Of a DNA stretch of 64,000 bases, positions 1-11,698 are shown piece by piece. How positions within the stretch are numbered: the first letter of the stretch is position 1; every line of letters begins with the position of its first letter. The notes under the pieces are model-generated. The model saw nothing but the letters and a program-made list of their open reading frames with translations. It made no database searches and was not told where the DNA came from. A program made the position numbers and the translations under genes. Source of the stretch: Argyresthia goedartella (lineage: Eukaryota; Arthropoda; Insecta; Lepidoptera; Argyresthiidae); NCBI GenBank assembly GCA_949825045.1, contig OX463813.1, positions 1,116,001-1,180,000 on the forward strand, in the 5' to 3' direction.

Positions 1-460
1 CCTAAAGGCCTTATCCCGGGGTCGCACTACCCCGGGATCCTGCGGGCCGTTCCTACAAACGGGATCCTGCGAGCCGTTCCTACAAACGCGATCCTGCGAG
101 CCATTCCTACAAACGCGATCCTGCGAGCCGTTCCTACAAACGGGATCTTGCGAGCCGTTACTGCAACGCGATCCTGCGAGCCTCAACCCTGCTCAGCGCT
201 GCGCTGAGTCTCCTCGTCATCTACCCGTTCTCGGCTACACCTGGTCATCACTCTATCGGTCTCCTACTCTCCGTGTCCTCCGCTTCTTTTTTTTAATACC
301 TAATCTGTATTTTATAAAAACCTGTCCTCATTTCATCCATCCTCATCTTCGAATCATTTTTCTATATTCATCACTGTAAATAACTCTAATAAACCGTCAC
401 TACTAAATTTTATCCTGGTTGTTCTCTGTTAGGTTCTGGTTAGGTTTGTATCGTTACACG
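1..460 (+). repeat. 3' part of an LTR-like sequence with a short minisatellite
   Basis: The stretch opens with a CCCGGG-rich palindrome (CCCGGGGTCGCACTACCCCGGG region, 15-38), followed by about five to six copies of a ~29-bp unit (GATCCTGCGAGCC...CCTACAAACG) to ~180. It then has an AT-rich tail with an AATAAA-like signal (~388) and ends near GTTAGGTTCTGGTTAGG. The same order of parts occurs at 48247-48830, where a TATA box also precedes it. I infer the end of an LTR from a retrotransposon whose left part lies outside the window. The 3' border is placed where homology to the ~1.19-kb repeat begins (~463). Confidence 0.55.
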
Positions 461-462
461 AC

Positions 463-597
463 AATAGATAGTATGTTTTAGAAATGTTATAGATATATTA
501 TTATAGATTAATGCTGACTTCCTTGATTTCTATGTTTCACGCCTAATTAGGTTCGGGTAAGTACTTGTATAAGACACATTGAATTTGGAATAGGGGG
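463..597 (+). repeat. fragment of the ~1.19-kb repeat family
   Basis: The stretch from GATAGTATG to GCCTAATTAGG matches the end of the tandem units at 18.8-22.1 kb and 40.6-44.2 kb (for example 19890-19970) with a few changes. After ~552 the sequence diverges. The BEL/Pao element begins at 598, so this scrap is the left flank of that insertion. Confidence 0.6.
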
Positions 598-1143
598 TGT
601 TCAGGCTTCTCAGCACCTAATGACCTCGTAGGGGCCCATGAGCTACGAGGTAGCGTGACGATCAAGTGCCAAGAAGTGATGAACGTCGGCGATTCACCGA
701 GCTGAAGTTATGTGGCGTAGATCTAACCTGGTCTGTGCTTCGGTCCCGTCAACCTCCTGTCTCTCTGCAAGGCCCGGGTGCACCCTAGGCTCTTCTTGGT
801 AGACAGGTTCTTCAGCCAACCAGGTATGACTGGCGGGCCAACGTGATGTGCACAGTGTCCAACACAGGTTATGTTTCTACTGGTAAATACAAATCGGGCA
901 CGAAAATCCGAACTTTATCTGGTTCGAGAGACAACGGCACACTCAGCTATATTAACAATCCTGAGGGAATCCCGAATACATTCCAGATGCCCTGCGATTT
1001 AATTTCAACACCCTAATCAAAACACGTTTACATTGCGAGGGCTTTCGTCTGTCAGTTGTCAAAACTGCCAGATTGACAGCTAATGTCAAATTAAAAATGA
1101 CCGTTCAGAAACCATCGATGGAATATCGATTTGGAATCGAACA
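598..1143 (-). repeat. BEL/Pao downstream (3') LTR
   Basis: This 546-bp LTR has TG...CA ends. On the minus strand it starts TGTTCGATTCC and ends GAAGCCTGAACA. It is near-identical to the split LTR at 7313-7797/13803-13863. The ~13 mismatches (~2.4 percent) give a rough age for the insertion. Confidence 0.92.
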
Positions 1144-1175
1144 ATCACCCGCCCGGACAGGCACCCACCTTTCCC

Positions 1176-3038
1176 CTAATCTACGGGCAGCCGAGACAAC
1201 GTTGCTACCGCTCGTTTTAGAACCGAGCCTCCTACTAGAACCTCTGCAGACCGGGGGGTCCCGTCCTTGCCAGGGAACAAGTTAACAATGCGCCCCCTGC
1301 GCCAACGTAGTGGCGGTAGGTTAGCATCCTTAACCAGAACGAGGTCACCAACACTAGGGGGGCTAGTTTTGTCAGTCCACTTAAGGCGCTGTTGTAAGAT
1401 ATGCAGATACTCGAGCGACCAACGCTTCCAGAAATTCTGAGTAAACTGCTGCAACATCTGATACCTTGACAACCGATACAATTTCACTACCTCGAAGGGG
1501 TGCTCGGGCAACGCGTTAAGTGGCTGTCCTATCAAGAAATGGCCTGGGGTCAGAGCCTCCAGGTCATTTGGATCCGAGCTGAGCGGACACAACGGTCGCG
1601 AATTGAGAACGGCCTCGATCCTACAAAACAATGTCGCGAGCTCCTCAAAAGTCAGCGCGGTCTGACCTACTATACGCCCCAAGTGCGTCTTAGCTGACTT
1701 AACTACGGCCTCAAAAATCCCACCCCAGTGGGGGCAAATCGGTGGGCTGAAGGTCCACTGTATACCCCGACGGGAGAGGGCCGTTCCAATATCCACTTTA
1801 TTTACATTCAAAAAGTTGACTATCTCTCGTAAGTATCGTTCCGCACCTATGTAGTTAGTGCCGTTATCAGAGCGGATCAAAGTTGGAAGTCCCCTTCGAG
1901 AAACAAACCTATCCAAACAAGCAATGAAAGTCTCTGTCGAGAGATCAGCAACGAGCTCGAGATGTACCGCCTTGGTGGATAAACAAACAAACACACATAG
2001 GTACGCCTTGTATTGCTTAGCGGTACGCAATCGTGAACTCTTCACCATAAACGGTCCTGCAAAATCCGTACCAACACCTGAAAACGGCCTGACCTCATTC
2101 ACACGATCAGGGGGCAAGTCCCCCATGAGAGGTTGCATCGTGGCAGCCTTAAGTCGATAACAAGGCATGCACCGAAACACGATGTTCCGTATGGCACGGC
2201 GGGCAGATAAGATCCAAAACTCCCGCTGGAGCTTGGCCAACAATGCGTTACAGCCGGCATGCGCGTTTTTAATATGACGATCAGTCACCAGCAATTCAAC
2301 TAACTGTCCCCCCTTGGGGAGCAGAAGTGGGTGACGAGCCGAATACGACAGATTCGCATTGCGCAATCTTCCTCCTACCCGAAGTAACCCGGTCGAATCA
2401 ACAAAGGGGTTGAGACGCGCGACGGCTCCCTTCAATTTCGAACGTCCACTTCGTATAATCTCCAATTCTGCCCCAAACTTCGAGGACTGTACCAACCAGA
2501 CCAAATTCAACAGCGACTCGTTTCGCTCTACCGGAGTCAGATTAGGGTTCAACGTTCGCTGATCGCGAGGAGTACGACAATTTCGAGCGAATCTCCTAAT
2601 CCAAGTGGACACGTTTATCAACTTGTCAAGTGAGCTATACTGGTCCAGCAGAAACCCGGCGTCAGGGTCCTCAGCCTTCTGGGTAAGATGCACGGCCGCT
2701 CTGGGGCCATGATCCGAAGATACTACTACATGGCTGTGGGGCCAGTCCGATTCTCTTTTAGCAAGCCAGGGTGGTCCCCACCATAAATGGTGTCTAACAA
2801 GTTCAGGAGCCTGACATCCCCTGGATGCACAATCAGACGGGTTCAATTCTCCTGGTACATGTCTCCAGGTCAGTGGGACCTCAGACGACACAATCTGGGA
2901 GACACGGTTCGCAACAAAAACCTCTAAGTTATGGACCGAAGCCTTCAGCCAGCACAAAACAATCTGGCTGTCCGTCCAAGCGTACACCGTATCCTCCAAA
3001 ACCACTGACCCACGCAACACTGTTAGAGTGTGATTCAA
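1176..3038 (-). pseudogene. BEL/Pao pol: end of RNase H and integrase
   Basis: This open stretch of 620 codons encodes the end of RNase H (YAWTDSQIVLCWL near residue 20). Next comes a His/Cys zinc-binding integrase N-terminus (HIKNAHAGC...CMPCYRLKA, ~255-298) and an rve core. Core acidic residues are visible in VGTDFAGPF, IRSDNGTNYIGA and the glutamate of GGIFEAVVK. The C-terminus has the DUF5641-like tail usual in BEL elements (WSLEYLHILQQR...VGDLVLVKD). It would insert the element's cDNA into host DNA. It is out of frame with the RNase H start upstream (3068-3481) and a stop lies between them, so the polyprotein cannot be made as one chain. The start given is simply the first Met of the open stretch. 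Confidence 0.88.
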
Positions 3039-3067
3039 AAGTTTGGTAAAAGAGCAGTCCCGGACAG

Positions 3068-4578
3068 TTACAGTTTTGGAATCGTCATCCTTGTCCGAAT
3101 AGGCGCTACCTTGCTTTTTGCCAAAACCAAACGCACGTCGACCTCCCCGGTGGAGGTGACGGTTCGCAAATAAACCGCTGCCGCAAACCCTCGTTCAGAG
3201 GCATCACAAAACCCGTGAAGGGTTGCCCTGTAATCCCCAGCAGGGACCAATTTCCTCGGAAGCGATACATTATTTATATCCGATAGCGAGGTGAACATTC
3301 GCGTCCAATGAGTCAACAAATCACCTGAGAGGTGGGTGTCCCAGCTCAACTGAGCCGCCCATTGCCTTTGCATAAAACATTTGAGAGCAAAGGTGACTGG
3401 AGAAATCCATCCATTCGGGTCGAAAGTTCTCGCAATCGTTGACAGTACTGACCGCTTCGTCCAGGCCTTCGGTGTTTCCAAAACACCCGATAGGTAAACT
3501 CATCATGGACGGGCCGGTACTGAATTCCAAGCACTGACAACATGTTAGGGTTGTCAGGATTCTCAAAAACGTGCGGGTCTTGTTGAAACTCATCTGGGAG
3601 ACCAGCCATCAACTCAGGGGAGTTGGACATCCACTTGCGTAGTTCATAGCCGCCTCGTTCCAGCAATTGAATGAGCTCGTCACGTAGGTCCAGAGCTTCC
3701 TCTACACTGGCTGCCCCTGTGCAGACGTCATCGACGTACAAATCTTGCTCCAGGATAGCGGCGGCTCTAGAATAGTTCACACGGTCACGCGACGCCAACT
3801 CCCGCAGGGTACGCATCGCCAAATACGGGCTAGACCGTAACCCATACGTGTTCGTGTTTAACTCATAGACCTTGACTGGCTCGGCCGTGGTCTCACGCCA
3901 AAGTATCAACTGATACCTTCTGTCAGCCGGATGAATTACCGTTTGCCTAAACATCATCCGAATGTCTGCGACAAATACAATCTGGTGTCTCCGAAAGCTC
4001 GTGAGAATATCCGAAATATCACGACTCAACTTGGGTCCCGAATGTAGACACTGATTAAGGGACATCCCGTTCGAGGTAGGTGCTGACCCATCAAAAACAA
4101 CTCGAATCTTGCCGGTAGGGGTTCGCAGGACGGCATGGTGTGGAAGGAAACAATGATCCTCAGATCTCCAGTCCACACCCGATACCGACATGTGTCCTAA
4201 CGACTCATACTCCCTCATGAAATCGACGTATTTTTGTTTAAATACGGCGTCCCTTGACATCCTACGCTCCATCGACATCAATCTCGTCTCAGCCATCTTC
4301 CTAGATTCTCCTAGTGGCGGTCGATCGGCCCTGAAAGGCAGTCGAGTTACAAAACGACCAGAACGAAGGCGACCAGTACTATTCTGGTAAAACAACTCGC
4401 ACTCTTCTTCGTCTGCGTCGACTCGACGAACGGTGGGAGGTTCCTCTATCTCCCAGAAACGTTGGATAGCGTCTGACAACGCTGAGCCAATAAGTATGCC
4501 ATCTGACTCGGCAGGCCTAACCATTGGCAATGCTGGACCCATGATCACGTGACCAAACTTAGTATCCACAGCAATCAA
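3068..4578 (-). pseudogene. BEL/Pao pol: reverse transcriptase and start of RNase H
   Basis: The 410-codon stretch 3346-4578 carries the BEL reverse transcriptase. Seen in it are HHAVLRTPTGKIRVVFDGSA, SLNQCLHSGP, FVADIRMMFRQ (first catalytic Asp) and LEQDLYVDDVCTGA (YVDD box). A different frame (3068-3481) continues with TKRSVLSTIARTFDPNGWISP, the Pao connection region, and the start of RNase H (GFCDASERGFAAAVY). The change of frame near 3481 and a stop after TIPKL at 3068 break the gene. An in-frame TGA at 4597-4599 separates it from the protease upstream, which is in the same frame. The catalytic residues are intact, which suggests fairly recent decay. Confidence 0.88.
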
Positions 4579-4596
4579 CCCGTCCGGCTGAAGAAC

Positions 4597-5064
4597 TCAC
4601 CGATCCGACAACAGAAACCTACCCAGAACGTCTGCTCCCAGTAGCAGGTCGACCGGGGCTGGAGTGTCAAAATCGGGATCCGCCAACTTGAGTCCTGATG
4701 TCAGGAATAGAACGGCCGGATTCAACTTCACCAAGGGGTGTCTGCCCATGACATGCGTCATTACTAAAGCTTGCACGGATGTTTTTGTCAAAATGTCATA
4801 ACGTGGAGAGAACGTGATCACCGATTGACCAACTTCATTCGTAACCGTAACATTCCCCACGCCCCGTATTGATTTATTATACCTATTTACCTTGAGGCCC
4901 AACCATTTTGCTAAATCATTCGATACAATGCAGCCCTGAGCTCCAGAATCTAATAGGGCGCGAACGTATGTTGGGTTGCCCGCCAAATCCCAAACAAGCA
5001 CAGAGGCGATCGGTAACACCACCGTCTCCGGTTGGGGGGCAACAAATTGTTGGGCCGCAAATTC
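4597..5064 (-). pseudogene. BEL/Pao pol: aspartic protease
   Basis: This is a retropepsin-like domain (DUF1758 type). It has ALLDSGAQGCIVS as the catalytic DSG loop and DLLLGADVLGRF near the C-terminus. It lies in the same frame as gag upstream and reverse transcriptase downstream, bounded by in-frame stops TAG (5065-5067) and TGA (4597-4599). In BEL elements these parts are normally one polyprotein cut by this protease. The two stops are either decay or, less likely here, sites of readthrough. Confidence 0.85.
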
Positions 5065-6779
5065 CTAGCGAGGGCCCCCGGGGCCCCAATCTGCCTGTAA
5101 CCGATCAGGTATGCAGCTATACGCCAGAGGGTCCCATTGTACAAATGGCCCACGCGCCGGTTCCATTGCCACCCTACGACGCCCCGTAAAGGGGGGTGGG
5201 CGTGAATTCAACCGTGGGCGCTCCATGAGCGGGGGGGACATCAAATCTGACCGACGAGGACGAGGCGACGAGCGGGGCGACAACTGAGGCGGCGTCCGAA
5301 CCGCACCCGCATAGCTCGAAGGTGTCCCATGCCACCCGCCCGTTACGGCGTTCTCAACACACCCAATGTCCCGCTGAGTCGGATGCTGAGTCGCAACCGA
5401 AAACTCAGGGCCCCCCATGTGATGACCCTGAGTGCGGCCCTGCACCCTAGTACTGCCCTGTGCACGTGGAGACGTTGGCCCCTGAGTTGCGCTCCGAGTC
5501 GCAAACGAATTCTCAGGGCTCCATGCCGTGTCACCCTGGGTACGGCCCTGTGGTGGTTGTTGGCCGGACCGGTTCATGCACAACAGATTGTTGTGGGCCC
5601 CACCACAATATCCGCACATTTGTGTGCGCGTGCAGTCCCTAGCCATGTGTGGCCCGAGGCACAGGAAACACCAGCTCCGCTGCTTGGCCATCAGGCGCCG
5701 TCCCTGAACCCTAAGTTCCCCGAACTTATTGCAATTGGCCACAGCATGGCCAATCTGCCTACAACATGGGCAGGTCTCACTATGTGGGGTCAATGCACTC
5801 ACAGTCCCATATGACAGCCGGTTGGTGCGGTCCTTCCTCGTCGGAGGGCCCCTACTCACAGCGCTCCCGGCAGCGCTCTGTGGCTCCGAAGGATGGGTGA
5901 CCGTCAACCCCAAATTCTCTGCCCGTTGAGCCTCCTCTTCCAAAAATCCGACCAAGTCGGAGAAGGTGGGCAGGTCCTCGGCCGACCTCCCGTGAGACTG
6001 TTCGAAACGAGTCTGCACGTCAGCGGGTAGGCGGGAAAGTACAATGTACAACAGTAAGTACGACCATTCACCAACCGGAAGTCCAAGATTCTCTAGAGCC
6101 TTGGTGACGGACAACAATGGGTTCAAAACCTCCGTCTGTATGGCCCCGACCTTGTTCAAAACCGGGATGCTAAACAAACGGTTCAGTTGGGCATCGGCCA
6201 ACCTCCGTTTGTTGTGGTAACGTCTGACCAACAATTGCCTGGCCGTCTCATAGTTACCCTCCGTAACTGTCAAATGAGCGACCAGCTCCCTAGGCTCACC
6301 CCTCAATGCTGCCACCAGCTGAGCCATCTTGACAGACTTGGTAATGTCCGATCGCATGTGCACCAAACTGTCGAACAGATTGATGAAGCTCATCCATTCA
6401 CCGGACACGCCGTCAAAGGTAGGCATAGTTATGGCAGGTAACCTGGACCCCGATCCCTGATGCGGCAGAGGTGCTTCAATGTCACCATCATGGCTGGACT
6501 CGCGCTGTCTACGTATGTCCGCAGCCTTCTGCGTGATAGCAGCTGCCATCTCCATACATTGGTCGACATCCCTATCAACCGTGACAGCCTGTCAGGTGCA
6601 CAACCATCAACTGATTCCGCCTGCGCGGACAATTCGAGCACCCTATTGTAACGTTCCTTAACGTCCATAGACCGCTCCAATACCACATCATGCCTATCTA
6701 AACGGTCTATCAGACCGTGTGCGGAGGAAAACCATCTGAGTTCCTTAGAAACACCCTTCTGGATTTCAGATAACGACAT
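5065..6779 (-). pseudogene. BEL/Pao gag
   Basis: The N-terminal 116 codons (6429-6779, starting MSLSEIQKGVSKEL) shift frame to the long stretch 5065-6555. The latter has the DUF1759 gag core (LPAITMPTFDGVSGEWMSF...LVAALRGEPRELV) and a Cys/His-rich zinc-knuckle region (CPCCRQIGHAVANC, then CFLCLGPHMARDC and CGYCGGAHNNLLC). A proline/arginine-rich tail follows. It would form the virus-like particle and package RNA. One frameshift in the overlap (about 6429-6555) breaks it. The downstream TAG at 5065 lies in frame before the protease. Confidence 0.87.
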
Positions 6780-7312
6780 GATCGGAACGATACTTACTCA
6801 CAATTTGCAGTAACTCAATTTTATTGGACCCTCCAGTTTATAACCCAAACGAGGGAACCCTAAACTATAACTTAAACAATGTTGTTTTCCTTAAACAATA
6901 GGAACCGAGTTTTATATCTATATAAATTCTGTAAATAACAATTTAGTTTCCCTTTATCATTATAACACACACAGATAGTCAATATTAGTTCAAGTTATAA
7001 ATTGCTATAAACTGAAAACAATGTAATAGCCTGCTATCAATAGACGTAACTACCAAAACATTCATTCAATAGCATTACTAGACCACTAATAGATTGACTA
7101 ACTGGTAATTCAATGCAAATTTCAATTCAATATCTGTCTGTCTACTACCAGCAATAGACCTATAGCTTACAATACTACCAATCTATGTGGATATAGGAAC
7201 AACAACCAAGTTACCTAACCGCATATACCTACAGATTGATAGTCCCAAATCGTGCCTTCCTGGAGCCCTTGACGGCTGCAAATCTCAGGAAGCCACGCTC
7301 TAGCTACCAAAA
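6780..7312 (-). other. BEL/Pao untranslated leader
   Basis: This is AT-rich sequence between the upstream LTR and gag with no coding potential that I can see. The bases next to the LTR on the minus strand (TTTTGGTAGCTAGAGCGTGG) may contain the tRNA primer-binding site. I could not assign the tRNA. Confidence 0.6.
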
Positions 7313-7797
7313 TGTTCAGGCTTCTCAGCACCTAATGACCTCGTAGGGGCCCATGAGCTACGAGGTAGCGTGACGATCAGGTGCCAAGAAGTGATGAACG
7401 TCAGCGATTCACCGAGCTGAAGTTATGTGGGGTAGATCTAACCTGGTCTGTGCTTCGGTCCCGTCAACCTCCTGTCTCTCTGCAAGGCCCGGGTGCACCC
7501 TAGGCTCTTCTTGGTAGACAGGTTCTTCAGCCAACCAGGTATGACTGGCGGGCCAACTTGATGAGCACAGTGTCCAACACAGGTTATGTTTCTACTGGTA
7601 AATACAAATCGGGCTCGAAAATCCGAACTTTATCTGGTTCGAGAGACAACGGCAAACTCAGCTATATTAACAATCCTGAGGGAATTCCGAATACATTCCA
7701 GATGCCCTGCGATTTAATTTCAACACCCTAATCAAAACGCGTTTACATTGCGAAGGCTTTCGTCTGTCAGTTGTCAAAACTGCCAGATTGACAGCTA
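7313..7797 (-). repeat. BEL/Pao upstream (5') LTR, larger part
   Basis: This is the first 485 bp (plus-strand order) of the upstream LTR, cut by the nested LINE after GATTGACAGCTA. The remaining 61 bp are at 13803-13863, so the two parts sum exactly to the 546 bp of the other LTR. Confidence 0.92.
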
Positions 7798-7882
7798 TTG
7801 TCAATTGTCAATTGTAAGACGGGCTGGTTTCTGCAACTCGAAGACGAAAGCGCCTATTTTGCGTGTGGGTGGGAATGCGACA

Positions 7883-10800
7883 TCATTCGAGCCAACCCAA
7901 CTCCTCCAGGAACGCCAGTAGGCCCTTTACGTTACCGACTATCCCTGGAAGGTCCCTCGATTGACCGAAGTGTTTAGCCCTGTAGTCCGCTACTCCTGTG
8001 CACTCCATGAGGACGTGAGCAGCCGTTTCTTCTGCCTCCAAGCAGGCTCTGCAAAGGGGGCTGTCGGTAACACCTAGGACATATAGATGTTTGTTAAAGA
8101 AACCATGGCCAGTAAGTGCTGCAGTTACCAGTCGCATGCGCGGCCTACTAAGTCGAAGCAAGGTCTTAGCCAGCCTAGCGCTAGGGGACGGCAAGGCCAG
8201 CTTAGCCTGCCTGCACTCCTCATGGTTTGTCCAAAGAGTGGCATGATCATTCCTGGTCGACTCTCTCAGAAATGAGCGTACCATCTTGAAGGGAAGAGGG
8301 ATGATAGGTTCGGGACCATACGCTGTCAAGCTAGATCCTTTATTGCCAACTCATCCGCTGCATCGTTACCTCTTGATCCGCTGTGTCCTTTTATCCATTG
8401 AAGGATTACGCGGTTGTGTTGACATACCTCCATTAGTCGTTTGTGACACTCGTAGATTAGCCCTGAGTTAATAGTGTTGCTATTTAGGGCTTGTAGGACG
8501 GCCATGCTATCCGAGAGGATTCGAATGGAGGAATCTCTTACCTTTCTCGATGCTATGGCATTAGCGGCCGAGATGATGCCCATGCATTCAGCTTGAAAGA
8601 CAGTATTATGGGCACCCAGTGGAATGGCCATCTTGATGTTTAGGTCCTCCGAGAAGGTGCCTGAACCAGTGCCTGCTTCAGTTTTTGAACCATCGGTAAA
8701 AATTCTGAGCTCTTTAACGTCAAGCCCCTCAACCCGATGGTCTTCATGTAACTGTATATTGTATTTTTTGTCAAAAACAAATTGTTTAGGGATTCTGTCA
8801 CTGCAAGCCATAGAGATGGGAAATTTTTTGTAAACTTCCCCTAGGATGGCGGTGTGTGAGGTCCTGTTTTTCCTCCAAAGTCCTAAGGTGTTGAGTCTCA
8901 CCGCAGATGACGCGGCCTCCTGCTTAATATATAGCTGGAGTGGCGGAAGACACAGCATGGCCTCCATTGCTGCTGTTGGAGTAGTTCTCATACTATCTGT
9001 GATAGCCATGCAGGCCAGCCTTTGGAAGCTTTGGAGTTTGCTTACCATTGTGGTTAGTTTGGTCCTGGTCCACCACACCACAGCTCCGTAGCAGACAAGA
9101 GGACGGATCACCGTTACGTATAGCCAAAGAATGATGTTGGGAGAAAGTCCCCACTTTTTCCCCACCATTCTCCGACACTGCCAGAAAGCAATACTCGCCT
9201 TCTTTAGTTTGTTGTCGATGTGGCTACTCCAGTTGAGCTTGCTGTCCAAGGTTATGCCCAGGTACTTCACCTCAGTTGCTAGCTGGAGTTCCGTTCCAAA
9301 GAGCTTAGGTAGGGTATACCTACCAAGAGCCCTATTGTTAGTGAACATGACCATTTCCGTTTTTGTTGGGTTAACCGCCAGGCCATATTCTAAACACCAG
9401 CGCTCCACGATGCGAAGAGCTGTTTGTTTAAGGTTGCATACTGTGCTCGCAAATTTACCTGTGATGAGGATTACCAAATCGTCGGCGTATCCTACGGTGT
9501 AGTATCCATTAGCGTTAAGCTTGGTAATCAGGTCGTTAATGACCAGATTCCACAGAAGCGGGGAGAGCACTCCTCCCTGCGGGCATCCCCGCGCTACCTC
9601 CGCCGATAGGGACTCTCCAGCTAGACGCACGATACGTTTGTTAAGCATGTTTGTGACCCAGTTGTTTACAGCTGTTGACACCCCATGCCTTGTTAGAGAT
9701 GCACTTATACTGCTATACTGCGTCTTGTCAAAGGCACCTTCTATATCAATAAAAGTTCCAAGACAGATGCATTTGTTTTGAATCGCCTCTTCAATTGTGG
9801 ATACAACTGCATGGAGAGCCGATTCAGTAGACTTACCCAAACTATATGCATGCTGATTCTTGTGTAAGGGTATATGTTTTAACGCTCCATCTCTCAGGTG
9901 TCTCTCGCACAAACGTTCGAGAGTTTTAAGCAAGAACGAGGTGAGACTAATCGGCCTGAAAGATTTAGCGTTAGTGTAGTCGCTCCTTCCTGGCTTCGGT
10001 ATGAAAATTACGTTTACTACTCTCCACCTTTTGGGAACGTATCCGAATCTAAGACATGCTTTCATGATTCGGACCATTATATTGATGACGGGTTCCCCAC
10101 CCCACTGTAGAAGTGCTGGGAAGATTCCATCTGGTCCTGCTGATTTAAAAGGTTTTAAGCTATTAATGGCCCATCTTACCTTGTCAGCAGTGATAATATT
10201 ATTAGTTATGTCTAAGTGGTCGACAGCTTCATGGTGAACCTCTTTCGGCCACACAATCTCTTGAATAGTTCTACTTCCGGGAAAGTGAGTTTCCAACAAG
10301 AGACTGTGTGTTTCTGTGGTGGAAGAGGTATATGTTCCATCGGGTTTTTTAAGCGACCCTAGCCTGGAGTTGCCTTGTTGAGCTAGTATTTGCCTTACCC
10401 GATTTGCTTGATCAACGGTTTCAATGTCGCTGCAGAATTTCCTCCATGAGTTGCTGCTTTTGAACCGTAGTCGTTTCTTGTACTTGGATTTGGCATCTTT
10501 ATAGTTGTCCCAATCCTCATCAGCACTGGTGTTCATCGCCCTGTTTAGCAGTCTTCTGATCTTAGCACGCATCCTATCTAGATCAGGACCCCACCAAGGC
10601 TGCCCCTTGATGTTGGTAGGCGCTGGTGTGCTAAGCGGGCAAGTTGAATGGTAGCAGTCTATTGAAGTATTTGTAAAATCTGTTACCTGTTGTTCGATTT
10701 GTTCGGGTCCCTCCGGATCTGGTAGAGTCTCAGCCCAAGCAAGTCTTTCACCTAGGATAGCTCTGTACCTGGTTCTGTCAGTCTTGCGTGGGTTTCTCTT

Positions 10801-11508
10801 AGGGACAGTTGGGGAGAACGCTGCGTTGATCTCGAAGCGTATCCATCGATGATCAGAGCATGACGCCTCGTTGGACACATGCCAGCCCCCAACGTCGTCG
10901 GATATGTCCGCCGTTGCCAGGGTAATATCAACGATAGTTCTGCTCCGCTTGGTAACAAAAGTTGGTTCAGAACCTATGTTAAGCACATTGAGGTTTGTAG
11001 TAAATAGGTATTCAACAAGTGTCTTACCTCTGCTGTTCATATCTGGCATGCCCCACAGTGGGTGATGCGCGTTCGAGTCGGCCCCAACGATGAGCTGCAG
11101 GCCCGACTTCTCGCAGTGGTCCACCAGCCGGCACAGGTCGTGTGGAGGCGGGTTGTCCTCCGCAGGCATGTAGGCGGAGGCCACCACGAGCTCGCGGCAC
11201 CTAGCTGTGTCGGGCAGTTGCAGCCTTATGGCACACAGGTCCCTGGAACAGAACTCTGTTAATGGCTGTGCTGGGATGTTGTTAGTAGTTATGATGCACG
11301 TTCTAGGGTTATCGTGATCAGTTGTACCGAAAAGCTTACCTCTCAAATTGGCGAGCCCTCGAATGCTACCGCGGTTGATCCACGGCTCCTGGATCAGAGC
11401 CACGGCAGTGCTGTTTGCCCCCAACCAGCATCTTAACTGGGCCGTTGCAGTTTGGCTGTGTTGGAGGTTGGCTTGGAGGATTTTACAATCGCGGGAGAGG
11501 GATGCCAT
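7883..11508 (-). pseudogene. LINE ORF2: endonuclease, reverse transcriptase, RNase H (frameshifted)
   Basis: The main stretch (8326-11508, 1,060 codons) starts MASLSRDCKILQANLQHS. Its APE-like endonuclease shows QEPW, SAYMP, GADSNAHHPLWG and a SDHRWI box. The reverse transcriptase shows FRPISLTSFLLKTLERL, FIDIEGAFD, RGCPQGGVLSPLLWNLV and YADDLVI. RNase H follows (RIFTDGSKTEAGTG, ECMGIISA, LSDSMAVLQA, IKGHSGSRGNDAADELA). The ORF stops at 8326-8328, and a second stretch in another frame (7883-8329, 148 codons) carries the usual C-terminal Cys/His segment (CRACLEAEETAAHVLMEC). The break is a frameshift just after RNase H, so the C-terminal zinc-binding region is detached. Catalytic residues are intact. 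The product would nick target DNA and prime reverse transcription there. Confidence 0.92.
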
Positions 11509-11698
11509 TTTTGGTCAACCCCTCCTCCACCTCTAAGACGAGTTCCTCCTCCAGCCGCATGGACAGCTCCTCGCCCTCAGAGGGCACCACTGCTGGTTCT
11601 GGCTCATCGCCTTCACCAAGCAGCATGGCCTCCCAGTGCGCGTGCTCGTCCTGCGGTTGAGCAGCAGAACTTTCCCCGACTGCATCGGGGCCTGTTTG

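Noticed and set aside
5065..5067. Stop-codon readthrough between BEL gag and protease
   Set aside because: In-frame TAG is compatible with readthrough, but other stops and frameshifts in the same element make decay the simpler reading.
5329..5814. 161-codon plus-strand open frame
   Set aside because: Antisense to the gag zinc-knuckle region of the BEL element.
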